NCBI RefSeq assembly: GCF_024703995.1
Contig: NZ_JAMXQV010000003.1
Coordinates: 186,001-250,000, forward strand
DNA: 64,000 bases
Reading direction: 5' to 3'
DNA from: Amycolatopsis iheyensis
Lineage (GTDB): Bacteria; Actinomycetota; Actinomycetes; Mycobacteriales; Pseudonocardiaceae
Part shown: piece by piece, positions 27,770 through 36,092 of the stretch
Layout of the letters: every line of letters begins with the position of its first letter
Position numbering within the stretch: the first letter of the stretch is position 1
Notes under the pieces: model-generated
Database searches by the model: none
What the model was told of the DNA's origin: nothing
The model's input: only the letters and a program-made list of their open reading frames with translations
Made by a program: the position numbers and the translations under genes

Positions 27770-28354
27770 TCACCGCAAGGTTGAGGCACTTGGGTTGAGA
27801 TCGGCTGGCTCGTGAACCGGGCGGTTGCCTCGGACGATGTCGAACCAATCCAAGAAATCCGCGACCGTGCCGATCTGGCGGACCCGGTCATGCAGCGCAG
27901 TGTGGTCGTGGCCGATGAGGAAGTCTGCCCCGGCCACCTGCTGCCCGCATCCGCACCGACACGCGTGTGTCTCGTCCAGCGGCGAATCGAAGTAACGGAC
28001 CGGGTTGCGCCCGGCGCCCAGCGGGGAAGGCCTCCCGACGTAGGCGTCATGGACCCGATGGCCGGGCTCGAGAATCCGGCCGTGAATGACGCACCGGTCG
28101 TCGCGCGTGTCGCCTTCGCTGCGCACGATGATGGTCTCGATGCGCTGGATCTCGACGGCCAGCTTGACTTCGCCGCGGAAGGCGAACAAGACGTACCTTT
28201 CGTGGCGCCGGTTGCGCCCGATGACCCAGGTGCCGTGATTGGCGTGGTACATCTCGGCTGGCGTCATGCCCTCTCGATAGCCGACGTGATCTCGCCCGAG
28301 GGCTTCGGTTTCCGGGTCACGAGCTTGCTCGGCGCTCAAGGTGATGAAGATCAA
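27770..28354 (-). CDS. Unrecognised protein with Cys/His cluster, downstream of the reverse transcriptase
   Basis: A 194-residue soluble protein. The start is a TTG at 28354 preceded by GAGAGG at 5 bases. The N-terminal two thirds look like a beta-rich domain (T-P-A-E-M-Y-H-A-N-H-G-T-W-V-I-G, then Y-V-L-F-A-F-R-G-E-V). The C-terminal part has C132-x-C-x-C136 followed by G-H-D-H (149 and 151) and A-L-H-D-R-V, a compact probable metal site, then T-V-A-D-F-L-D-W-F-D. I do not recognise a named family. It lies 429 bp downstream of the reverse transcriptase on the same strand, with its own palindromic control region, and could be an accessory/effector gene; that is speculation. Confidence 0.65.
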   Translation of the reverse strand: MIFITLSAEQARDPETEALGRDHVGYREGMTPAEMYHANHGTWVIGRNRRHERYVLFAFRGEVKLAVEIQRIETIIVRSEGDTRDDRCVIHGRILEPGHRVHDAYVGRPSPLGAGRNPVRYFDSPLDETHACRCGCGQQVAGADFLIGHDHTALHDRVRQIGTVADFLDWFDIVRGNRPVHEPADLNPSASTLR

Positions 28355-28370
28355 GACGACCTCTCTTCTG

Positions 28371-28452
28371 GTCGATACTTTGCTGTCCCGGATGAGTCAA
28401 GTATGTGCCCGACGTCGCATACTTGCAATACCCGGGTTCTCGAAGTATCGAC
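28371..28452. promoter_or_regulatory. Nested 82-bp palindrome upstream of the Cys/His gene
   Basis: Two inverted repeats share one centre at 28411.5. The outer arms are GTCGATACTT (28371-28380) and AAGTATCGAC (28443-28452). The inner arms are CAAGTATG (28398-28405) and CATACTTG (28418-28425). A CCCGG/CCGGG pair lies symmetrically between them. All four arms contain AAGTAT. On the minus strand they coincide with two promoter-like pairs, TTGCAA-N17-CATACT (28428-28400) and TTGACT-N17-TATCGA (28400-28372). It starts 17 bp upstream of the TTG start. A multi-site operator is the simplest reading; a folded RNA or DNA element is an alternative. Confidence 0.6.
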
Positions 28453-28783
28453 TCGGATCGAACGGCAGGCCTTCGCCCGCACACTTGGCGCTACATCCCG
28501 GCGGTCCGGCGCAGGACTTGCCGGGGCTCAACAGCTCCCAGCCATGCTCCGGTCGTCGCCGGGTGCCGTGCGGTCTTGGGCTTTCCCGTTCGCCTGGTGC
28601 GGCAACCGCAGTATTCACCCGGCTTTTGGCTCGTGGCGCCCGACCTTGACATCCTGTTCACTATCGCGGTCTTCACCGCAGCCCCCGCGCTGTCCATCGT
28701 GTTTTCGAGTGTTGAGATGTCAACTTCGCAGGAGGTCGCCCGAACGAACCAGACATTGGTTCGCGAAACGTTGCCAGCCGCCG
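28453..28783. other. Gene-poor gap between palindrome and reverse transcriptase
   Basis: Base composition is less GC-rich than in neighbouring genes and no frame has a supported start. A minus-strand frame (28397-28618) ends with a cysteine-containing, natural-looking stretch (C-A-G-P-P-G-C-S-A-K-C) but has no Shine-Dalgarno and runs through the palindrome, so I do not call it a gene. The region may hold decayed or non-coding sequence. Confidence 0.4.
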
Positions 28784-29866
28784 CTACTGTGTGTCGGCGG
28801 GCCAGGTGATCTGATCGAACAGCTGCCGTAGCTTCGCCGAGCGGGCCGGGCTGGTCGCGGCGATCCAGGCGATCCGGCCCCGCAGGTGTGCGCGGAAGTC
28901 GGGATGGCCGTGCCGGTTCTGTGCGGCCGGTCCGTGGCGGACGCAGTTGTGCAGCAGTGCGCGCAGAGCGTCGTAGTCAGCACGCGCGACCGCGGGAACG
29001 TCGTTGACGACCAACCCCGCGATCCGCTGTTGCCGGAAGGCCGGGGTGATGGACGTCTTCTCCTCGCGGATCCGGAATCCTTCGTCGCGGACGATGCGGC
29101 GGACGCCGGGGACCAGCCGATGCGCCGCCAGGCTCGCCGCTCCGGAGAACGCGAGGTCGTCGGCGTACCGCGTGTAGTTCGCGTTCAAGGCACGGGCAAG
29201 ACCGGCCAGTCGACGGTCGAGGTGGTGGGTCACCCGGTTGGCCACCGCGGGGGAGGACGGTGCCCCTTGGGGAAGGTGGCTTCCGGCCAGCTTGCCGAGC
29301 AGGCGGTTCCGGATCCGGTCTCGGCGGCCGGCGGGGGCAGCTGCCAGAACGTCGACCGGCGTCGCGGTGGTCAAGATGCCCGCGAGTGCGGCACCGACTG
29401 CCGGCGGATAGCCGGCGAGCGCGAGCAGCGAGCGGATTCTCAAGGCGGAAACGCTCGGAAAGAATCCCTCGAGATCCATGCGAACGACAAGTTCCTGGTT
29501 GCTGTGCGGCAGGGCACAGGTCAACGCGGACCGGCCACGGTGAAACCCGTGTACGGCGTCGTGGACCGGCAGGGCGTCGAGCACGTGCCGACGGACCCGC
29601 CGTTGCAGCTCCGCCAAGCGTGGCTTCGGCTGTTCCAGGAGTCGTATGCCGCCCGTCGCCGTGGGAATCCACCGGTAGTGGTAGTGCCGAAGCGTGGCGG
29701 TTGCCCTGCGGTTCCAGTGCCGGGCGTCGGCGAACCAGCTCAGCTCGGCCGGGGTCAGGTCGAGCGCGGCCGCGCACTCGTCGAAGGTGGTCCACCGGGC
29801 AACCTGCCAGCGCCACACCGGCATCGGCTCGAGTGGCGACACGGAGGTGACTCTTTCTCCGGTCAT
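28784..29866 (-). CDS. Retron-type reverse transcriptase
   Basis: A 360-residue RNA-directed DNA polymerase. Motifs in order: Y-R-W-I-P-T ... G-G-I-R-L-L-E-Q-P-K (65-81), H-G-F-H-R-G-R-S (106-113) followed by A-L-P-H (118-121), catalytic M-D-L-E-G-F-F-P-S-V (130-139), L-P-Q-G-A-P-S-S-P (198-206), R-Y-A-D-D-L-A-F-S-G (233-242, catalytic D236/D237), and I-A-G-L-V-V-N (282-288) at the place of the retron V-T-G-L-V-V-N. LPQGAPxSP plus the VTG-like motif places it with retron/retron-like enzymes and away from group II introns or DGRs. No maturase, endonuclease or fused effector domain is present. The ATG overlaps a short upstream ORF stop. Confidence 0.85.
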   Translation of the reverse strand: MTGERVTSVSPLEPMPVWRWQVARWTTFDECAAALDLTPAELSWFADARHWNRRATATLRHYHYRWIPTATGGIRLLEQPKPRLAELQRRVRRHVLDALPVHDAVHGFHRGRSALTCALPHSNQELVVRMDLEGFFPSVSALRIRSLLALAGYPPAVGAALAGILTTATPVDVLAAAPAGRRDRIRNRLLGKLAGSHLPQGAPSSPAVANRVTHHLDRRLAGLARALNANYTRYADDLAFSGAASLAAHRLVPGVRRIVRDEGFRIREEKTSITPAFRQQRIAGLVVNDVPAVARADYDALRALLHNCVRHGPAAQNRHGHPDFRAHLRGRIAWIAATSPARSAKLRQLFDQITWPADTQ

Positions 29867-29967
29867 CCGCGCGGGGTTGCACGCGGAGCTTGCCGTGTTC
29901 GCGCGGGGCGCGATGCCTGCGTGTCATGGTGCTCTCCGGGGTTGCCCCGGAGTGGGTGAGGGTTCAC
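29863..29967 (-). CDS. Possible 34-residue leader peptide coupled to the reverse transcriptase
   Basis: A GTG at 29967 stands four bases after a full GGAGGTGA Shine-Dalgarno sequence (29979-29971 region), and the frame ends in TGA overlapping the RT start as ATGA. The peptide is Pro/Arg/His-rich with no family resemblance. It may be a true small protein, or a translated leader that couples ribosomes to the RT start, since the RT itself has no good ribosome site. Whether it is expressed is unknown. Confidence 0.45.
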   Translation of the reverse strand: MNPHPLRGNPGEHHDTQASRPARTRQAPRATPRG

Positions 29968-29980
29968 CTGCTCACCTCCG
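29934..29980 (-). promoter_or_regulatory. Two mutually exclusive RNA hairpins in the RT leader
   Basis: Reading the minus strand, hairpin 1 pairs CGGAG+GTGAG (29980-29971) with CTCAC and CTCCG (29960-29956 and 29952-29948, 3-base bulge between), burying the Shine-Dalgarno of the 34-codon ORF. Hairpin 2 is a perfect 8-bp stem CTCCGGGG-CAA-CCCCGGAG (29952-29934). Both need 29952-29948, so only one can form. This is an attenuator-like switch, or alternatively stem-loops of a retron msr RNA. Confidence 0.5.
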
Positions 29981-30374
29981 TGTCGCCGGCGCCACCTTAG
30001 CTCTTTGATGATCACGCTGTCGCCGGAGTTCGAACTTCCGTACCGGGGGTGACCGGACCGGGCCGATGATCTGCGGTGGGGTCGCGTTTCGGACGTCACG
30101 GCGACTCCGAAGTGGTCGGCCGCCGTCAGCGCATCGAGTGATGCCGCGGTTTAGCCGGTACCCGTGAAGCATCGGGTATTTCGGTCGTGGATACCGCCGC
30201 ATTCAAGGGCCGCCCAGCCTCGCGACCGACGATCAGCTCTGTGTGAGCAGGCGCTGCCCCTCCAGCATGTCCCTGGTGCCCGATCGGGCAGGCCGGACTC
30301 CGGACGATCCCGAGGATCACTAGAGTCGGGGCAAGGTGGGGTGATCTTGAGTTCTGCGGGTGGGGGGCCTGAGC
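29981..30374. other. Gene-free stretch between RT leader and RHS gene (divergent promoters expected)
   Basis: Several small dyads occur, among them TTCGGA/TCCGAA (minus strand, about 30112-30089), TACCCG/CGGGTA (about 30178-30159) and the 10-bp palindrome AGTTCGAACT near 30027-30036. A retron msr-msd RNA would be expected in this region if the RT is a true retron, but I could not identify matching a1/a2 flanking repeats by eye. No protein gene is supported. Confidence 0.4.
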
Positions 30375-33300
30375 GTGAGCAATCCGTTGGTTGCACCGGT
30401 GAAGGATTCGACGACGGCGGTATCCGGTGTGCCGTTGCTGGAGGACGCGACCGGCCTGAAGACCGCGATCGAAAGCGGTGACTGGGCGGCGGTGGCGATG
30501 GGCGCCGTCGGCACCGCGCTCGACGCCTTGACCGCGGTCATGGACCCCTTCGGCGCGATCTTCGCGGCCGGTGTCGGGTGGCTGATCGAGCACGTCGGCC
30601 CGCTCAAGGAGGCGCTCAACGCACTGACCGGCAACGCCGACGAGATCGCCGCGCAGTCCGAGACGTGGACGAATGTCGCCAAAGAACTCGAAAGCGTGTC
30701 GACCGAACTCGTCGACCTGGTCAAGAAGGATCTCGGCGGGTGGACCGGCCCGGCCGCCGACGCCTATCGCACCCGCGCACGGGACACCTCGACGTTGATC
30801 GCCAGCGCGCAGAAGGGCTGCGAAGGCGCCGCCAGCGGGGTGAAGACCGCAGGTGAGGTCGTGGCCGCGGTCCGGACGCTGGTGCGCGACATCATCGCCG
30901 AGCTGGTCGGGCACCTGATCTCCTGGGCGTTGCAGGTGGTCTTCACCCTCGGCATCGGCCTGACGTGGGTCGTGCCGCAGGTGGTCGCCGCGGTCGCGAA
31001 GACCGCGTCGAAGATCGCGAGCCTGACGACGAAGCTGGTGAAGGCGCTCAAGGCGCTGATGCCCTTGCTGAAGAAGGCCGGCACGCTGTTCGACGACGCC
31101 GCGAAGGCGTTGCGGAAGATCAAGCCCGGCAAGGTGAAGCCGGCCGGCAAGCCCAAGGACATCACCGCCAAGCCGTCGCCCGAGCCCAAGCCGCATCCGA
31201 AAGACGGTGACACCACCGGCACCGCGGGCGACCACAGCGGGAACCACTCCGGCGGCGACGGCACCCACACCTCCGGCGACCACGGCTCGTCGGCCAAGAA
31301 CCCGCCACCGGACGGAACCCGGGGCGGTCCCGGCAACCACGAAAACTCCGGAAGCGGCGGCGGCAACGACGGCGTGGACACAGCCGGTGCCAAGGGCAAT
31401 CCGCACGACAACACCTCGGACCCGGCGAAGAACAAGGAGCCGGAAAAGAAGTGCACCGGGTTCGACCCCATCGACCTCGCCACCGGCGACCTGCTGGTCA
31501 CGGAGACCGACCTGCTCGTGCCCGGTGACCTCGGCGCGCTCGTCGTCCGCAACCACGTGTCCTCCTACCGCGACGGTCGCTGGTTCGGCCCGTCCTGGAC
31601 GTCGGTGGTCGACGAGCGGCTCGAGCGGGTGCCCGGCGGGCTCCGGTACTTCTCCGCCGACGCGATGGTGCTGACGTTCCCCGTCCCGGGTGCCGGGGCC
31701 GCGGTGACCGCAGCCGCGGGCCCCCTCCGGCTGCTGCACGCGGACGGCGACGAGTTCGCGCTCACCGATCCCGGCCGTGGGTGGACCCGCCGGTTCCGGC
31801 CGCACCCGCGGCTGCGTGACACGCTCCTGCTCCACGAGATCCGCACCGAGGAGGGCGAGTCGGTCTCGCTCGGCTACGACGACGCCGGCGTCCCGGCGAC
31901 GATCGCGCACTCGGCGGGCGCCCGGCTCGTCCTCCACGTCGCCGACGGCAGGCTCCGCGGCATCCAGGCGCTGGGCGAGGCCAGGCCGGTGCAGGTCGCG
32001 CGCTACGAGTACGACGAGCACGGCCACCTTTCCGTACGGCACAACTCTTCTCCGCGTCCCGCGCACTACACCCACGACCGCGAAGGGCGGCTGCTGGGCT
32101 GGATCGACCACGTCGGGCACTGGTACCGGCAGGTTTACGACGCGCAGGGCAGGGTCGTGCGAGCCATCGGCGAGGGCGGCTACCTCGAGGGCACGCTGGC
32201 CTACTCGGCCGGCCGCACCGTCACCACGGACTCGCTGGGACACCAACGGATCCTGGAGTTCGACGAAGCGGGCAACCTGGTGGCGGACACCGACCGCCTC
32301 GGGGCCACGACGCGGTTCTCGTGGGGCAGGTACCAGACGCTCGCGACCCGCACCGATCCGCTGGGCCGCCGGACCGAGTTCGAACACGACGCGTCGGGCC
32401 GGCTCCGGACCGTCGTGCGCCCGGACGGCAGCCGCGTGGAGATCGTGACCCGGACCGCGACCGAGCTGGTGATCGCGGTCGCCGACGGCGACCGGACGCG
32501 GCAGCGCCGCTACACCGCTCCGCTGCTGCCCGACCCCTATGCCGACGTGCTCGGCGGCTCGGCCGAACACGATCCCGAACCCGCCGCCGGGCCCGGGGCG
32601 ATGGCCGCCCCCGTGGCCCCCGGCGAACGGGACATGTTCGGCAGGCCACGCACTGTCCGGTCGGCTTCCGGCGGCCGTGAGACGCTGTCGTGGTCGGTCG
32701 AGGGCGAACTGCACGCGGTGGCCGGGGCCGATGGCGCCCGGTACCAGTGGCTTCTGGACGCCGAGGGCGCGGCCGTGCGCCGCACCGACCCGCTGAACCG
32801 CGTCACCGCCACCGAATACGGCCCGTTCGGCCTCGTCACCGCCACGACCGACCCCTCCGGAGCACGCACTCTCCGACGCTACGACACCGAGCTCCGGCAG
32901 GTCTCGGTCACCAACCCGGCCGGGCAGACGTGGGAGTTCACCCTCGACGCCGAAGGGCGCATGACCGCCCAGCGCGACTTCGGCGGCCGCGTCAGCCGGT
33001 ACGAGTACGACACGGCCGGCCAGCTGGTCCGCAGCACCAACGCCGCGGGCGAGAGCGTCACCTACTCCTACGACCTGCTCGGCAGCCTGGTCCGCCGCGA
33101 GTCCGCCGCGCGGACCGACACCTACCGCTACGACCCGGTCGGCAACCTCGTCCACGCGAGCGGCCCGGGCGGGGAGACCACGCTCGAGTACGACGACACC
33201 GGCCGGGTGCTGCGCCAGACCACGACCGGGCGGACCACTTCCTTCGCCTACACCGGCGACGCCGCGGTGACGCGCCGGACGCCGTCGGGCGTGGTGGCCG

Positions 33301-35234
33301 CCTGGAGCCGGGGCACGGACGGCACCGACCGGCTCGACGTCGCGGGCGTCGAGCTGGTCCTCGCCCACGATGCCGCCGGGCACCTCACCGAGGTGCGTGA
33401 GCGCGAGCGGACGCTGCTGGGCCAGGAGTTCGACGCGAACGGACGGCTGATCGGGCAACGGACACCGATCGGCTCCCGGCGCTTCCACCGCGGCCTCGAC
33501 GGCGGCGTGACCGAGCGGACCGACGCCACCGGGGCCGCACGCTACGAACGGGATCAGCTGGGCCGGATCACGGCCGTGCACACGTCTTACGGCACCGAGC
33601 AGTACCACTACGACGTCCTCGGCGACCTGGTCTCCTCGTCGGTGGGGACCGGCGCGGAAGCCGGCCCGCGGCGGTACGCGGGCGGCGTGCCGCAGTCCGC
33701 GGGCGCGGTGCGGTACGCGCACGACGCGCAGGGCCGGATGACCGCACGCACGGTCGCCGGCCCCGAGGGCGCCATGACCTGGACGTTCGCCTGGGACCCC
33801 CACGACCAGCTCGTCGGCGTCCGCACGCCCGACGGCGGAAACTGGCGCTACGTCTACGACTCCCTCGACCGCCGGGTGGCCAAGCAACGGCTGGACCCGG
33901 CCGGCCGCGTCGCCGAACAGGTCGAGTTCGTCTGGGACGGCATCGTCCTGGTCGAGGCGCTGCACAGCACCGCCGGCGTGCCGACGACCACGCTGACGTG
34001 GGCCCACCACCCCGACGACGACCGCCCGCTCGTCCAGGTGCTCACGGGCCCGGACGGGGCGACGCGTCCGGCGGCGGTGCTGGTCACCGACGCGGTGGGC
34101 ACGCCGGTCGAGCTCGTCGGCACCGACGGCGGCGGCGCCCTGCTGCCCACCACTCTGTGGGGGCGCGCCCCGGCGGGCGCCGAGGCGACGCCGCTGCGGT
34201 TCCCGGGCCAGTACCACGACCCGGAGACGGGCCTGCACTTCAACGTCTTCCGCTACTACGACCCCGGCAACGCGCGGTACCTCAACCCGGACCCGCTGGG
34301 CCTGCGGCCGGCCCCGAACCCGCAGACCTACGTCGCCGACCCGCTGGGCGCGGCCGATCCTTCGGGGCTGACCGACGACCTCATGAACAACCCGCTCGCT
34401 TACGGCCGGGACCCCTCGACCCGCAAGCGCAAGTGCACCCAGCAGTTCGGTCAGGCCACGCAGGGGTCGCCGTCCGGCGGCAAGAAGCAGCGCCTGCCGG
34501 GTCGTACGTCCTCGACCAAGCCGGGCGGCAGTTCCGGGAAACCGGAGTGGGACCAGAAGCCGTCGGGCCCGAAGCACGACGGACGGCACGAGTCCCAGGG
34601 CGGCGGCCGGGAGACCGGCCCGCTCAAGCTCGACGGGTCCGATCCCGCCAACGCCATGAAGGGCACCGACAAGGGCAACTGCACGGACGTCCCGCAGATC
34701 ATGGACGCGAAGGCGAAGGGCACGCTGACCCCGGAGTTCAAGAACCTGCTCGGCGACAGCGAAATGATCAAGGGGCACATGCACACCGAACGCCTCGGCG
34801 GCGCGGGCGACGCCCCCAACCTCACGCCCCTGAGCAAGAAGGCGAACACGACGATGTCCGGCCAGTTCGAGGCCAAGCTCTTCCACGCCAACGACACGGT
34901 GGGCCTGATCAAGCGCGCACGTCCCGACGACGACGTCCTGACGGCTCGCGGCTACAGCCCGCAGGAGATCTCCCGCCTGAACAAGGCCTTCGACGACCTG
35001 CACATCGACTATTCGGTCAAAACGAGCGACAACCTCAAGCTCCCCAATTCGACCAACGAGTTCGAGCGATCCGTCCGTGATCACCTCGAGCTGCGGTCGG
35101 ACCTGAAAATGGACCCGGAGCTGGCCCGGTACCTGCAGCAGAACAACAGTGGCCAGTACAACCAGCTGATGCGGCTCATGCCGGGCAACATGAACATCGA
35201 CACGATGAGCGGGGCGTTGACGCGGGTTCCCTGA
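30375..35234 (+). CDS. WXG-like/RHS polymorphic toxin with nuclease-like C-terminus
   Basis: A protein of about 1619 residues (a GTG at 30360 is an alternative start; GGGGGG at 7 bases favours 30375). N-terminus: helical WXG100-like segment with G-G-W-T-G-P-A-A-D-A-Y, then hydrophobic helices (about residues 170-205), suggesting ESX/type VII export. A Pro/Gly/His-rich linker (about 260-350) follows, then an RHS barrel with many Y-D repeats (about 360-1330) ending in the RHS core N-P-D-P-L-G-L. The variable C-terminal 287 residues contain G-H-M-H-T-E-R-L-G-G and N-L-T-P-L-S-K-K-A-N, like DNA/RNA non-specific endonucleases. It probably poisons competitors on contact. Confidence 0.85.
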   Translation: MSNPLVAPVKDSTTAVSGVPLLEDATGLKTAIESGDWAAVAMGAVGTALDALTAVMDPFGAIFAAGVGWLIEHVGPLKEALNALTGNADEIAAQSETWTNVAKELESVSTELVDLVKKDLGGWTGPAADAYRTRARDTSTLIASAQKGCEGAASGVKTAGEVVAAVRTLVRDIIAELVGHLISWALQVVFTLGIGLTWVVPQVVAAVAKTASKIASLTTKLVKALKALMPLLKKAGTLFDDAAKALRKIKPGKVKPAGKPKDITAKPSPEPKPHPKDGDTTGTAGDHSGNHSGGDGTHTSGDHGSSAKNPPPDGTRGGPGNHENSGSGGGNDGVDTAGAKGNPHDNTSDPAKNKEPEKKCTGFDPIDLATGDLLVTETDLLVPGDLGALVVRNHVSSYRDGRWFGPSWTSVVDERLERVPGGLRYFSADAMVLTFPVPGAGAAVTAAAGPLRLLHADGDEFALTDPGRGWTRRFRPHPRLRDTLLLHEIRTEEGESVSLGYDDAGVPATIAHSAGARLVLHVADGRLRGIQALGEARPVQVARYEYDEHGHLSVRHNSSPRPAHYTHDREGRLLGWIDHVGHWYRQVYDAQGRVVRAIGEGGYLEGTLAYSAGRTVTTDSLGHQRILEFDEAGNLVADTDRLGATTRFSWGRYQTLATRTDPLGRRTEFEHDASGRLRTVVRPDGSRVEIVTRTATELVIAVADGDRTRQRRYTAPLLPDPYADVLGGSAEHDPEPAAGPGAMAAPVAPGERDMFGRPRTVRSASGGRETLSWSVEGELHAVAGADGARYQWLLDAEGAAVRRTDPLNRVTATEYGPFGLVTATTDPSGARTLRRYDTELRQVSVTNPAGQTWEFTLDAEGRMTAQRDFGGRVSRYEYDTAGQLVRSTNAAGESVTYSYDLLGSLVRRESAARTDTYRYDPVGNLVHASGPGGETTLEYDDTGRVLRQTTTGRTTSFAYTGDAAVTRRTPSGVVAAWSRGTDGTDRLDVAGVELVLAHDAAGHLTEVRERERTLLGQEFDANGRLIGQRTPIGSRRFHRGLDGGVTERTDATGAARYERDQLGRITAVHTSYGTEQYHYDVLGDLVSSSVGTGAEAGPRRYAGGVPQSAGAVRYAHDAQGRMTARTVAGPEGAMTWTFAWDPHDQLVGVRTPDGGNWRYVYDSLDRRVAKQRLDPAGRVAEQVEFVWDGIVLVEALHSTAGVPTTTLTWAHHPDDDRPLVQVLTGPDGATRPAAVLVTDAVGTPVELVGTDGGGALLPTTLWGRAPAGAEATPLRFPGQYHDPETGLHFNVFRYYDPGNARYLNPDPLGLRPAPNPQTYVADPLGAADPSGLTDDLMNNPLAYGRDPSTRKRKCTQQFGQATQGSPSGGKKQRLPGRTSSTKPGGSSGKPEWDQKPSGPKHDGRHESQGGGRETGPLKLDGSDPANAMKGTDKGNCTDVPQIMDAKAKGTLTPEFKNLLGDSEMIKGHMHTERLGGAGDAPNLTPLSKKANTTMSGQFEAKLFHANDTVGLIKRARPDDDVLTARGYSPQEISRLNKAFDDLHIDYSVKTSDNLKLPNSTNEFERSVRDHLELRSDLKMDPELARYLQQNNSGQYNQLMRLMPGNMNIDTMSGALTRVP

Positions 35235-35254
35235 GCAGCCGTTACTGTCGACAG

Positions 35255-36046
35255 GTGGAAGGCGACTCGGCCTGGCTGCCGCCGGAGGGGGACGAAGGCC
35301 CGCCGGATCCGGCTGCTTGCACGGCGAAGCTGCGCGTGTTCGGCCGCCGCGCGCTGGTCGTCGCAGTGGTGTGGCTGCTTGCCGCGGGTGGCGTGTTCGC
35401 GGGCCTGATCGCCTACGAGCGCCCGGCCGGTCAGCTCCTCGAGGACGGTGTTCGCGCCACGGGGACGGTGCTGCGGTTCGACGACGACCCGAGGGCGATC
35501 CGCCTGTCCTTCGACGTGCGCGGCGAACTGCGCTACGCCACCGTTCCCGTGCATTCGGGACGGCGCTACATCGAGGGCCGGACGCTGACGGTGATCTACG
35601 ATCCCGCGAACCTGTCGCGGGTGCGTACGGTGCTGGAAGACGGTGTGGACCCGCGTCCAGCGGCCCTGCTCTGGCTCCTCGCGCTGGGTGTTCTCGTGTG
35701 CGCGGGGTTCTCCCTCGTCGCTTCGCTGCGGTGGCGACGACGGCACCGCGCGGTGGTGCGGACCGGCTGGCGGGCGGCTTCGGTCACCGTGCAGCCCGAC
35801 TACCCGGTCCGCGCGCTCCGGCACCTGCCGGACATTCTCGTCGAGTACCGCGACGGCAGCCGGGCCGAGTTGCGGGCCTCGACGTCGAGCCACGGCAGCA
35901 CGCGTATGAGGCATCAGCCCGAGCGGCCGGCGTGGGTGGGCGGCTCGGGTCCGGACATGGTCGTCCTCTTTTCGAGAGGCGATCTTCGCCGCCCGTACGC
36001 GGTCCCGGCGTTCGGGCGGAAGCCCCGCGCCGAACACGTTCCCTGA
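35255..36046 (+). CDS. Two-span membrane protein (DUF3592-like), candidate immunity partner
   Basis: A 263-residue protein starting with GTG 20 bp after the RHS toxin stop. Topology: cytoplasmic N-terminus, membrane helix about 33-54, an extracytoplasmic DUF3592-type beta domain (V-R-A-T-G-T-V-L-R-F-D-D ... L-T-V-I-Y-D-P-A-N), a second helix about 128-150 and a basic cytoplasmic tail. DUF3592 proteins are common in actinobacteria and mostly uncharacterised. Its place directly after a polymorphic toxin makes an immunity role possible, but a cytosolic nuclease toxin would more often have a soluble immunity protein. Confidence 0.7.
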   Translation: MEGDSAWLPPEGDEGPPDPAACTAKLRVFGRRALVVAVVWLLAAGGVFAGLIAYERPAGQLLEDGVRATGTVLRFDDDPRAIRLSFDVRGELRYATVPVHSGRRYIEGRTLTVIYDPANLSRVRTVLEDGVDPRPAALLWLLALGVLVCAGFSLVASLRWRRRHRAVVRTGWRAASVTVQPDYPVRALRHLPDILVEYRDGSRAELRASTSSHGSTRMRHQPERPAWVGGSGPDMVVLFSRGDLRRPYAVPAFGRKPRAEHVP

Positions 36047-36092
36047 GCGCTCTGGACCCGGCTCGCCGCTCACGCCCCGCGGATGCTCCTCC

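Noticed and set aside
28397..28618. A 73-residue minus-strand ORF between the RT and the Cys/His gene, with a C-x6-C-x3-C pattern.
   Set aside because: It has no Shine-Dalgarno, its end runs into the 82-bp palindrome, and I cannot match it to a family. It is kept only as a remark.
27812..28831. A 339-codon plus-strand reading frame running opposite the Cys/His gene and through the palindrome.
   Set aside because: It is antisense to a better-supported gene, has no ribosome site and shows no family resemblance; it also crosses the AT-richer control region.
30024..30040. A 17-base stretch on the plus strand that folds like a tRNA T-arm (CGGAG-TTCGAAC-TTCCG).
   Set aside because: The following seven bases have no matching 5' acceptor strand about 72 bases upstream and no D or anticodon arm is found, so it is not a tRNA. 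It could be a tRNA 3'-end attachment relic, but no second copy was found.
30126..35084. A 1652-codon minus-strand frame across the RHS toxin gene.
   Set aside because: It is the antisense shadow of a gene with clear RHS repeats, caused by GC-rich third positions, and its translation is a featureless Arg/Gly/Val-rich chain.
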